64,000 nt of DNA from Xanthoparmelia taractica (lineage: Eukaryota > Ascomycota > Lecanoromycetes > Lecanorales > Parmeliaceae): contig MU853189.1 of the NCBI GenBank assembly GCA_033085395.1, positions 62,001-126,000 on the forward strand, read 5' to 3'. The notes beneath the pieces are model-generated. The model worked only from the letters and a program-made list of their open reading frames with translations, was not told the origin of the DNA and did no database searches. How positions within the stretch are numbered: the first letter of the stretch is position 1; every line of letters begins with the position of its first letter. Positions 42,910 through 54,282 of the stretch are shown here, piece after piece. A program made the translations under genes and the position numbers.

Positions 42910-45634
42910 ATGGATGGCGACTTGAGCCTTGCTCAATCTCTTGGAGGTCTGAGGATCGCTAATCCTGACGAAGCATCACCTTCCCCGTCCTCACGAGATT
43001 TAGGACCTGGTCCTTCCATAACACCACTATCTGCGTCTCACCCTGCTAGTATAGAACATGGAGAAGAGGAAGGCAGCTCTCTCCCCCCACTGTCGTTACC
43101 GAACAATGGCTTCCGCTCAGCATCGCCCTTGGGCTTCAACCCAAAAGCTTTCTCCACGGATACAATAGCCGCGGAGCCACAACCTGGTCAAATCGAGCCG
43201 CCTTTCGCTTCCACAGCCAGAGATCAATCAACTTACACTCAACGGCACACCGATCGCCAATCAATACCCCTCACATACCAAGATCAGCAGCAAGCCCAAT
43301 TCTCCCAATACCCGACGATGATGCCTTTGAGTCAACAAAATCCGAATTCAAGCCCACTCGCAGCATCATCCATGTATACCCAATCACATCCGGTGCCGAA
43401 TGGAAATCAGCTATCAAGAGATGGATCATATCCGCTACACGACGAATTACCGCGTCCGTCAATCCCGGGAATGCCGCAAAGGAGCAGCTCGAGAGCTGCG
43501 TCAACGGGAATGCAGGCTGGGGTGCCGACAAGAGAGGGGAGCCACAGAGGTCGATCCTACAGACAAAGTCAGCTGTACAATGGCAATGGAGGATTGCCGC
43601 CAAGGAGAAGCTCAAGAGGTATGGGAGGTGGGCAGTTAAGCAGCTCCGCGGTATCTGCAACACCACCAGTCACTGGGTCTCCATACGGAATAGAAGGAGG
43701 GCCAGTCAAAAGCAGCGAGGAATGGCAAGAAAAGGGAGCGGCGGTGGGAGTACGTCAAGAAATAGATGCCAACGGCAGGCCTATAATAAGACACGTAAAG
43801 AAAGGAGTCAAGGATTTCGCATTTGGGCGGACACTGGGCGAGGGCTCCTACAGCACTGTCATGGCGGCCACAGACAGGCAAACAGGCAAAGAGTATGCCA
43901 TCAAGGTGCTCAACAAGCGGCACATAATAAAGGAAAAGAAGGTGAAATATGTGAACATTGAGAAGGACACCCTTAACCGTTTGACCGATCATCCCGGAGT
44001 TGTGCGGCTCTATTATACATTTCAAGATGAGGAATCGTTGTATTTCGTGCTTGATCTCGCAAGTAGTGGGGAGCTTTTGGGTGTTCTTAAGCGAATGACC
44101 ACGTTTGATGAAGAGTGCACAAGATTTTACGGTGCTGAAATATTGGACACAATCGACTATATGCATTCGCGAGGGGTAATCCACCGCGACTTGAAACCGG
44201 AGAATGTCTTGTTGGATGATCATATGCATGTCAAGATTACAGACTTTGGTACAGCTAAGATTCTGGAGGCCCCCAAACGGCCGCCACAAGACACGAACGG
44301 GGATATAGGGGCAGGGAATCCTCTGGACGGATCTCGGGACAACAAAGCAAACTCTTTTGTTGGAACAGCAGAATATGTGAGCCCTGAATTGCTCACGGAC
44401 AAGAAGGCTTGCAAATCTAGTGATCTGTGGGCGTTTGGCTGTATCATATATCAACTCCTAGCGGGTCGACCACCATTCAAAGCTGGTAACGAATATCTGA
44501 CCTTCCAAAAAATTGTTGCCCTGGAGTATCAGTTCCCTACAGGATTTCCGGAGGTAGCCAAGGATCTCGTCGAACGGTTGCTTGTCCTGGACCCTGCGAG
44601 TCGCCTTTCAATTGAGCATATCAAGAATCATGAATTCTTTGATGGCGTGAACTGGGGTCGTGGCCTGTGGAGGCAAAAGGCACCAAGGCTCAAAAGCTTT
44701 GTGCCAGCTGCAGCAGAACCAAGAAAGCTCAATAGCCAAGCCAACAACAATGGAAATGGTAACAGCTATCCCCCAAATATTATGCCCTCACACAGCACCT
44801 CAGCAACCCGGTTTGAAGGAGCCAATAGCGGTGTGCCGAAACCTAGCCCAAGGGTCATCACCGAGCTTCCGCCACCAAGCCAACTTGACATTGAATGGTC
44901 GCCTGTGTTGACGCGGAACAACGAGCGAATCCTGAAGCTTGGTAATCTCCTCGTGAACAGTACTCCAGCTCCGCATAGCCCCACGGGTAAAAGTGGTGGT
45001 CAGAATGGCGAGATGGATTCGCCCAAGAAATTCTCTAGGTTCTTTGGCAGCAATACACCGAAAAAGCGTCAGAGACTGGTCATGATAACTTCGAGCGCTC
45101 GAATCATTATAGTCGCTGCTGGCGGAGAGGACAAGAAATCAAAGATCGAGATATCGCTTCTGATTTCGGGTTGCTCTTGGAGGAAGCTACAGGATTCAAA
45201 GGGCTTGACGTATTGGTGCGTCGATACAGTAAGTATCTCCGGCTGCCGCTATATACACATCGATTTGTTGACAAGTAGGACAGCATGACAAGCACTTCAG
45301 CTTTGAAGATCCTAAAGCCGCATCATCTGATGGGTCTGCCACCTCTGCATCTGCCCAAGAATGGCTTGACAGCATCGAAACTGCCCGAGAGATTGCCTTC
45401 TCCCAAAGCTTGTCAAATTCCTACACTGGTGACGATGCCCTCAAAGATCTTCAATCAGGCTCACATACATCCTCGCGTGGGCTTGATCTAGATTCTCCAG
45501 GACCCTTGGAGAACGGATCTGGTCGTCACACACTGCAAAAGAATCATCCAAGCAACGACGACTCCTTCCATGGCATTGGACGAAAACGCTTCAGCAAGAG
45601 ACAGTCAAAGAGTGGATTAGCTGCTGTGTTTTGA
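42910..45634 (+). CDS. PKH1: PDK1/Pkh-type AGC-kinase-activating protein kinase
   Basis: Exons 42910-45228 and 45284-45634 (intron 55 nt) sum to 2670 nt, or 889 residues. A Ser/Pro/Gln-rich N-terminal tail precedes the kinase domain (about 302-582): glycine loop LGEGSYSTV, ATP-site Lys in YAIKVLNK, catalytic loop HRDLKPEN (near 424), DFG at ITDFGTAK, and the activation loop NSFVGTAEYVSPELL, which holds the PDK1-type autophosphorylated Ser. A disordered insert (PPQDTNGDIGAG) lies between DFG and that loop. After the kinase come a linker and a PH-like domain with LVMITSSARIII and, across the intron, VDTHDKHFSFEDPK. Pkh kinases phosphorylate the activation loops of Ypk/Sch9/Pkc kinases in sphingolipid and cell-wall signalling at the plasma membrane. 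Confidence 0.92.
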
Positions 45635-46309
45635 TCTCTGTTTCCATGCGACAGCCGATTCATTCGATCTACCAACAAAGCAATCGACGACTTTGATATC
45701 CCGTTCCTAGGCCTGCTCAATTACTTTTCCTACAATCCATCAACTCTGGTTTAATTCCTTCAACCATGGCGACATTTGACGACACGACTACGCAGCGCGT
45801 GCTTCTTGCATCGTGGAGTTAGGTAAATGGGTGGCAAATCGGCAAATTGTTGCATAGCTCACTTGCCGGCGTTCACATAGGTATCATACTTGGACCGTTT
45901 CGTCTACGCCTTGATCTCTAATTCAGTCGCGGGGAAAAAGGGGTATGCGAGGCATTTGAGCGTAAATGAAGTCGGGGACTTTGGACGCTTCAGTGATCCA
46001 GGTTGCGCACACTTGTGATTTTGAACCTTCTTCTGCTGCGAGTGTTGAAAGCCATACACCATAGAGAAATTTCATCTTCTTTGGAACTGGCAGGAAATAA
46101 GCAGCTCCCGCACTCATCCGTTCTGTGGACTTTGGCCCTACATGTGTCTACGTCATACTTCAACTCTTAGTAATTGCGATCGTCGATTCCTTCTCCTCGC
46201 ATATTCGATACCTCATTTATATTCATAACCCCAATTCTGTCCTTCCGTCACTGCTTCAACCGTTTCTTTTGCCCATCTCATATATCTCGTCCAACTTCTC
46301 CATCCAACC
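45635..46309. other. Intergenic region
   Basis: No supported gene. It is the PDK1 3' UTR and the promoter of the metallo-hydrolase gene. Confidence 0.4.
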
Positions 46310-47495
46310 ATGGCGCCCGCTGTCGAGCATCCGCCAACGTTGAACATTCCTGCCTCTGAATCTGTCGTCAATGTCCATATAATTAACAGTACCTCGCGAA
46401 TCAAGGGTATTCCATTCTCTGTATTCATGACGCCGTCCTACAAAGGCCTGGATTATCTGGACGCCCCCGCTTTCTCCTTTCTTATAGAACACCAGTCCTC
46501 TGGCCGCAAGCTTCTTTTTGATCTTGGAGTACGGAAGGACTGGGAAAACCTACCGGCGACGACAGTAAAGGGTATTAAAGATGCTGGCTGCACGGTGACG
46601 ATCGAGAAAGGAGTTGCGGAAATATTGCAGGGAGGTGGGGTAGCTCCAAAGGATATTGAAGCCATTATCTGGAGGTAGAAAGCTCGGACTGTGTTGGCCC
46701 AGCCCAGATCATTTGACAGCTGATTCTTCAATAGTCATCACCATTGGGATCACACTGGCGACCCTTCAACCTTTCCTGCCTCCACAGACCTTATAGTCGG
46801 TCCAGGATTCAAGGACTCATTTGTTCCAGGCTACCCTGAGAATCCCGGGGCATCAATTTCCAAAAGCGCGTACGAGGGTCGCAACTTTCGTGAGATATCC
46901 TTCGCAGATTCAAAGCTGGTCCTGGGCCGATTCGACGCGGTTGATTTCTGGCGATGGCAGTTTCTACCTTCTCGACGCACCAGGACATGCAGTCGGGCAT
47001 CTGTGCGGGTTAGCACGCACCACCGCCTCGCCAGAAGCAACTTTTATTTTCCTGGGCGGTGATTGCGCGCATCATGGGGGGGAGTTTCGTCCGACACAGT
47101 ACCTGCCTCTTCCGGAATCTCTCTCACCATCTCCCATGCCGAGAAGGCATCCAGGCATCTGCTCAGGCGCTCTTTTGGCCGATATCCATCGCTTACATCC
47201 CTCAGCTTCTTCTTCTACCGAGCCATTTCTCTTGGTCCGTGAGACGGCAGCGCATGACTTTAAAGCTGCAAAAGAGAGCGTGACGAAAATGGAGGAGTTT
47301 GATGCGCACGAGACTGTACTGACTATGATTGCACACGATGATACGATGGTTAATGTTGTTGGCACATTTCCGAATACGTCGGCGAATGATTGGAAGAAGA
47401 AAGGGTGGAGGGAGAAAGGTATGTGGAGATTTTTAGGGGACTTTGGGGAGGCGGTGGAGACGAAGGAGCGGGAGAAGGAAGAACAGAGGGGATGA
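46310..47495 (+). pseudogene. Metallo-beta-lactamase-fold hydrolase with one frame break
   Basis: Exon 1 is 46310-46674 and exon 2 starts at 46735 (intron 60 nt). The join makes IIWSHHHWDHTGDPSTFP, containing the zinc-binding HxHxDH motif. Upstream are FSFLIEHQSSGRKLLFDLGV and TVKGIKDAG. Downstream, GDGSFYLLDAPGHAVGHLCG, IFLGGDCAHHGGEFRP and ETVLTMIAHDD supply the other metal ligands. The frame changes near 46945-46952. KLVLGRFDAVDF reads in one frame and GDGSFYLLDAPGH in the next, a net gain of one base or loss of two. No GT..AG intron fits. The ends are otherwise intact (about 370 residues). Fungal relatives hydrolyse lactones or thioesters, but the substrate is unknown. It is either a young pseudogene or a base-call error. 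Confidence 0.7.
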
Positions 47496-47998
47496 CTGCA
47501 GAAAGAAGGTCTGCATACACGACAGGGAAGGACATTAATTGGTTTGGGCTTACTTTGAGTCATATATTGATAGGGCTGAAGGATCAGCGGGGAGTTCAGA
47601 AGAATTGACCTAAGAGTGATGACTGATGACTAGGGACCTTAGAGTATTATTTAAACTTATCGCCGGCAAGATGTGCCGAAGAAACCTCATACGTTAGACT
47701 CGCGCTATGACTTTTTTTTTTTTTTTTAACATCTTTTAATGAATATTAATGAATGTATTTTGGTGGGATGTTTTTGATTTCAAATCAATCGACTAAAAAA
47801 AAGTATTATGACTCAATTTTTCACCCTCAGAGCCCATCAATTCTTTTGGCGTGAGACCCACAAAAGGAAAACAAGAGTTGACCCTCACTCCGTTATCTCC
47901 GTCAATTTCCAATCAAGGGAAAATCCCTTTGCTGCCCCATAAATAAAGTCCTTCATGCTGCCCATATCCTTCAATCAATTGACTTCCAACTGCCAAAA
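47496..47998. promoter_or_regulatory. Upstream region of the ABC transporter
   Basis: Non-coding, with a poly-T run at about 47709-47728 and AT-rich sequence. It is the likely promoter of the ABC transporter. No specific pleiotropic-drug-response element is called. Confidence 0.4.
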
Positions 47999-50900
47999 AT
48001 GTTTGGTCAGCAACCAGGCGAGCTCTTCCGCCTGCGAGCTCAACCCAGTGGTCAGTCCCCCAGACTAGAAGAAGCTGCGCCCACTGATTGCTAACCTCTC
48101 CCAGCACCAGACGCAAACCTCCACAACATCGCTCCGCCGGACCACGATCAAGAACAAGGGAGGAGCGCCAATGATGGAGAAGCAATCGGAGAGGCCGAGA
48201 CCCAAACGGGTGCCACCTCCACCGCTGTCCCTAGCACCGAGGCCTCTTCAACCGCAGAGGGGACATGGGGCGAAAGGGACGTTGGTGGGCCCGTCAGTCA
48301 CCGGATGGCAATGGATGACTACGAGGCCATGCGGCGCGAGCTCTCTCATTTGAGCCAGACAAGGTCCAAATCTAGTGTGAGGAGCGATGGCGGAGGGCTC
48401 ATGCGCACTCTCACAAGCCGAAGCAGGCGAGCAGACCGTCCTTCCCACCAACGCACACATTCTTCTGCAAGATCGGACGCATCCACCGATGCTAAGGACC
48501 TTGAAGCTGGCGATGCACAAGGCATGGCAGAGAAAGAGGTGGAATTCGAATTGGGACCCTTTCTGAGAGAGGGCCATTTTGAAAAACGTACCGATGCGGG
48601 TGCTTCGGCGAAGAAAGTAGGTGTGGTCTTCAGGAATCTGACTGTCAAAGGTACTGGGAGCACGGCAAACTATACCAAGACTTTGCCGGATGCGATTCTG
48701 GGCACCTTTGGACCGGATCTGTACCGGCTGCTATGTCGCTTCATACCAGCTTTGAGCTTCAGTAAACATCAACAAATGAGGACCCTTATCAATGACTTTA
48801 CGGGCATTGTCAGAGATGGGGAGATGATGCTTGTGCTTGGCCGCCCTGGGTCCGGTTGCACCACATTTCTGAAAGCTGTTGCAAATAAGCGGAACGGCTA
48901 CGCTTCGATAACAGGAGACGTCTCCTACGGTGGCATTTCGGCCCAAGAACAAAACGCGCATTACAGGGGCGAGGTCAACTACAACCCAGAAGAGGACCAA
49001 CATTTCCCATCGTTAAACGTCTGGCAAACCTTGAAATTCTCGCTGCTGAACAAGACCAGGAAGCGTGAAAGGGGTGAAATGACCGTCATCATTGACGCGC
49101 TGATGAAGATGTTCGGTATCAGCCATACCGCGAAGACGCTGGTCGGTAATGAAATGGTTCCTGGTGTCTCCGGAGGTGAAAGGAAGCGCGTCTCTATTGC
49201 AGAAACACTGGCTACGAAATCAACAGTGGTTTGCTGGGACAATTCCACTCGAGGGCTGGATGCCTCTACCGCACTCGACTACGCCAACTCTTTACGCATT
49301 ATGACGGATGTCAGCGACCGTACGACACTTGTTACGCTTTACCAAGCTGGAGAGCAGATATACGAACTGATGGACAAGGTTCTAGTCATCGATCAAGGGC
49401 GAATGGTCTTCCAAGGTCCAGCGAACGAAGCCAAGCAGTATTTCATCGACCTCGGGCTTTATTGCCCAGAGAGAGAAACGACTGCAGATTTCTTGACCTC
49501 CGTGACTGATCCAGCTCAAAGAGTATTCCGCGAAGGTTATGAAGCACAAGCGCCGAAAACCGCGGAAGACTTCGAGAGAGTCTTCAAGAAGAGTGCCAAT
49601 TACCAGAAGGTATTGGCGGACGTCGAGGATTACGAACAGCACCTCAGTCGTACAGACCATGTGGTCGCAAGAGATTTCAAGCAGAGCGTCAAGGAACAGC
49701 AATCGAAGCGCGTATCGCCGCAGTCGAGCTTCACTGTGAGTCTTTGGCGCCAGGTGCTGGCGTGCGCTCAGCGAGAATTCTGGCTCGTTTGGGGTGATAA
49801 GCCTACTATCTATACTAAATTCTTCATCATCATTGCCAATGGACTCATAGTGGGCTCCCTCTTTCATGGCCAACCTCTGAACACCGGAGGTGCCTTCAGC
49901 CGCGGCGGTACCGCCTTCTTCTCTATCGTATTTCTTGGATGGCTGCAACTCTCCGAGCTGATGAAGGCCGTCTCTGGTAGAGTGGTCATCGACCGACATC
50001 GTGACTATGCCTTTTACCGGCCCAGTGCCGTGGTTTTGGCTCGAGTCTTGACCGACTTTCCCCTCATCCTCACACAGGTCATACCTTTCACAATTATCAT
50101 GTATTTCTTAACAGGCCTGGACGTCACCGCCTCGAAGTTCTTTATCTACTTCCTGTTCGTCTACACGATGACTATTGGCATTACTGCACTCTACCGTATG
50201 TTTGCCGCATTGTCACCAACAATCGATGATGCAGTGAGATTCGCTGGTACCGCACTCAATCTTCTGATCATCTACACTGGCTACGCGATACCGAAACCCA
50301 CGCTGCTACATTCAAAGATCTGGTTCGGATGGATCTATTTCGTCAACCCCATCTCCTATGCATTTGAGGGTGTCCTTTCGAACGAGTTTGCCGATCGAAC
50401 CATGTCTTGTGCTGCAGAACAACTTGTGCCTCAGGGTCCCGGGTTTAGTCCTCAATATCAGGGATGTGCCATTAGCGGAGCTACTTTGGGTAGCACCAGC
50501 ATCTCGGGGTCCGCATACATTGGCACAACCTACGAGTATACGCGTTCGCACCTGTGGCGGAATTTTGGTGTTCTCATCGCTTTCACCCTGCTTTATATCC
50601 TAGTCACCGTTATGGGATCAGAGATATTTTCATTTGTGGGAGCTGGTGGGGGTGCTTTGATCTTCAAGAAAGGCTCCAAGACGCCCGCACAACGCACTTC
50701 CAGCGCTGCGGACGTCGAGAAGGGCGGCGATGCGGGAGATAGCAGTGCCTCGAGCGGTCAACTTCAGGCGAGCAGCCAGGAAAAAGATCCAAGCCCAAAG
50801 ACCTCCGAGAATGACAGCGTCTTCACTTGGACCAATGTTGAGTTTAGCGTGCCCTATGAGGGAGGCCAGCGTAAATTGCTCCACGGAATAAATGGGTACG

Positions 50901-52801
50901 CTAAGCCTGGAGTCATGGTCGCTCTGATGGGCGCTTCCGGTGCTGGAAAGACCACATTGCTAAACACCTTGAGCCAGCGCCAGCGGATTGGTGTCGTGAG
51001 TGGGGAAATGCTTGTTGATGGCCGCAAACTTGGCACCGAATTCCAGCGTGTCACTGGCTATGTCGAACAACAGGACCTTCATGACAAGACTGCTACGATT
51101 CGAGAAGCCATCGAGTTTTCTGCTATACTGCGTCAGGAACGACATGTGTCCAGAGAAGAAAAAGTTGCCTACGTTGACGAAATCATAGACCTGCTTGAAT
51201 TGCAGGAGTTATCCGATGTTTTGATCCTTTCGTTGGGTGTCGAGCAGCGAAAACGTGTCACTATCGCGGTCGAGCTAGCTGCGAAACCTTCCCTTCTCTT
51301 TCTTGACGAGCCCACATCAGGTCTCGACAGCCAGTCTGCCTACTCGATCGTGCGGTTCCTCAAGAAGCTTGCGGCAGCTGGACATGGAATCATTTGTACG
51401 ATCCATCAACCGTCTTCGATTCTCATTCAACAATTCGACATGATTCTTGCACTCAATCCTGGAGGTAACGCCTTCTATTTTGGTGCCGTTGGCGATAATG
51501 GTTCTGCCGTTAACAAGTATTTCGCCGATCGTGGAGTCTATTGCCCACCACATAAGAATATTGCGGAGTTCATCCTGGAGACTGCGGCCAAAGGCGGCAA
51601 AAGGAAGGATGGGAAACGCCTTAATTGGAACGAGGAATGGAGGAGCTCCCAAGAATACAAAGACGTCCTTGGCGAGATTGACCGCGTCAATACCGAGCGA
51701 AAGAAGATCCCACCCAAAGCCGTAGACACACAACATGAATACGCTTCCCCGGTGTGGCTCCAAATCACCATGGTGACTCGCCGGATGTTCACGCAATATT
51801 GGCGTGACCCCTCCTACCTATATGGCAAGCTCTTCGTGGCAGTCATTCTTGGCATCTTCAACGGCTTCACCTTCTGGCAACTTGGCAACACGATCCAAGA
51901 TATGCAGAACCGCATGTTTACGGCTTTCCTCATCATACTCATTCCACCGACTGTCGTCAACGGTGTGGTGCCTAAATTCTATCAGAACATGGCGCTCTGG
52001 GGAGCGAGAGAGAACCCCAGCAAGATTTACAACTGGGTGGCTTTCTGCACCGCCTCCGTCGTCACAGAGATTCCAATATCCATTATCTCGGCGATCATCT
52101 ACTGGATCATATGGTACTACGCCACGGGCCTGCCGACCGACAGCAGCACGGCCGGCTACGTCTTCTGGATGACGATGCTCTTCTTCCTCTTCCAAGCGAG
52201 CTGGGGCCAATGGATCTGCGCCTTCGCCCCCAGCTTCACCGTCATCTCCAACGTCCTTCCCTTCTTCTTTGTCATGTTCAGCCTCTTCAACGGCGTCGTC
52301 CGCCCCTACGCCCAGCTCCCCGTCTTCTGGCATTACTGGATGTACTTTTTGAATCCGTCCACGTACTGGATCGGCGGCGTCATCGCCGCCACGCTGCGTG
52401 ATATACCCGTCCGATGCGCGCCCGACGAAGTGGCATCGTTTAATCCCCCGCCTGGTATGACATGTGGCCAGTACGCGCAGCCGTACGTCGACTCCGTCGG
52501 CAGAGGATACATTACGAATCCGACCGCCACGGCCGACTGCGGTTACTGCCAGTACGCCAGCGGCGTCGAGTACATGGCCACGTTGAACGTGGACCCGAGC
52601 GACAAGTGGAAGTACCTGCCCATTTTCCTAGCTTTCGTCATTAGCAATTGGGCGCTTGTGTATTTTTTCGTCTATACGGCGAGGGTGAGGGGGTGGGGCT
52701 TTGGGTTCGGTCATTTGTTTCGGGGATTGGGGAAGGTGGTTGCGGGGGTGAAGAGGGGGGTTGGGAAGATGTTAGGTAGGAAGGAGAAAGAGACGCAGTG
52801 A
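47999..52801 (+). CDS. PDR-type (ABCG) full-size ABC transporter
   Basis: Two exons (47999-48050 and 48105-52801, intron 54 nt) sum to 4749 nt, or 1582 residues. The layout is NBD-TMD-NBD-TMD. NBD1 has the PDR-type degenerate Walker A GRPGSGCTTFLK (Cys for Lys), signature VSGGERKRVS and Walker B CWDNSTRGLDA. NBD2 has a canonical Walker A GASGAGKTTLL, a degenerate signature LSLGVEQRKRVTI and Walker B LLFLDEPTSGLD. This asymmetry is normal for fungal PDR pumps. Each TMD has six helices with the extracellular loops before helices 6 and 12 (for example DRTMSCAAEQLVPQGPGF). Such pumps export xenobiotics and lipids at the plasma membrane. The upstream ATG adds 102 residues, with the splice giving PSAPDANLHNIAPPD. 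The start could instead be MAMDDYEAM at 48305. Confidence 0.93.
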
Positions 52802-53638
52802 TTAGAGAGAGTTTGTGTGTGCGCATTGACACGATTAAACGACGCTGCTGCATTTTTATTGGCGTTGTAGCGATTAGACAGGTACAAGGCGTAGAAAGCA
52901 TGTTTCTCTCTACATATATAGAACGATGGAAACGGGTATATATATATATACACTGTTTATAGCTAAAAAAAGTTGTTAATATCATAAGGCGTCAGCATGC
53001 GCAGGCCATCTCAGGCCCTTTAAATCTTACGCAGTGAAATTTTGAAATCCTCCAGTTATAGTTTCCCTATGATTTGATACATTGAGTCGAAGCGCTCTGC
53101 AAACACACGGGAACGCGGAAATAGTTGCCTAGGATCACTGAATAGCTGGTGCAGGATGTCTGATAACTGCTCACGCTGGTCGAATACCGGAGACGGCCTT
53201 TGAGGTGTGTTCATTCTGTGGATTGCATTGTCTGATCTACTACTGATCGAATAATTTTAGGCTTGCCTTGGGTTGTTCCTTGGTGTATCTGTCCTTGCGG
53301 TCGCTGCTCGAACCACTATTCGAATGAAGACCCGCCACAATCTGTACGCTGACGATGCCTGCTTGTTCTTTGGACTTTACGTGTATGGGCGTTGCGACAG
53401 CGCTCTCATACACCATGATTTCTAGTTGGTACCCATCGTGTTCGATTTGGACCAAGCTGCCTTATAGCCTCGAGGCCCGTCTCGCTCCCACACTACTCCA
53501 TACGTCCTTGTGTAGATTATAGTGGAGTGCCTAAGCGGAAATGATTACTAGAACTAAGCAATGACAGAACAGGCAACATGCAAGGTATCCCAATGAGCAA
53601 GGCTGATGCGCACTTCTTTCCAGAACTTGGAAATTTTC
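52802..53638. other. Intergenic 3' of the ABC transporter
   Basis: A TA-rich stretch at about 52935-52955 lies in the probable 3' UTR. No supported gene; short frames lack motifs. Confidence 0.45.
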
Positions 53639-54229
53639 CTCCAACTCAAGGCGCCCAATGGCCCAAACCGTCGGTCCAGAGGCCTGGACCAGTCCAAATT
53701 GAAGCTATTTAGATGGTCCGTAGTCCGTCCAAAGGATTGGACGGTCCAAACCACCAGTGGACGGTCCGGACTACTGGTCCAAAGGCTTTAGGGCCTCCAC
53801 AGCCCTATTCTCAGTCAAATTGCTTACAATAGCGTGGAGATCTTCCTCTATAAAGACACCCAATCTGAATCACGACTTCAAACACCCCAATATCTCAATG
53901 ATTTCACTCTTAAGACCATTCCGCTGATCTGAAATCGTGTGCTTAGCATTAGAATACGACGTAGCGAATAAATATCGAGGATTCGAGAATTATTCTAGAT
54001 AGATTAGGGTTAGGGCTAAGGTAATTAGTAATCAATTTGCGTTAAAGAAAAATATCACTCGATCTTAGACCATTAGAACCATTAGTCCAGACCGTTAGTC
54101 CAACACGCTGGACTGGTCCAGGACCGTCCAACAAAATCATTGAGCCAGTCCAGTGGACCAGTCCAATGGACTGGTCCAACCAGTAGTCCAATGGTCCAGG
54201 CCCGGACCATTGGGCGCCTTGCTTCAACT
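53639..54229 (-). mobile_element. hAT-type MITE B
   Basis: The element is 53647-54221 (575 bp). Its termini are CAAGGCGCCCAATGGCCC and, inverted, CAAGGCGCCCAATGGTCC (17 of 18). It is flanked by an 8-bp near-duplication CTCCAACT / CTTCAACT (7 of 8). Both arms contain many GGACNGGTCC palindromes. The interior (about 53790-53960) is a mutated - strand copy of the hAT transposase C-terminus (related to LKSWFRLGVF), followed by a TTAGGGTTAGGG-like motif at 54003-54014. The element ends 61 bp before the P450 start codon. Confidence 0.9.
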
Positions 54230-54282
54230 TGCTCATCCCTTTGACACACATCCTTAGTTAATTACTACGTCAACTCGCAACC

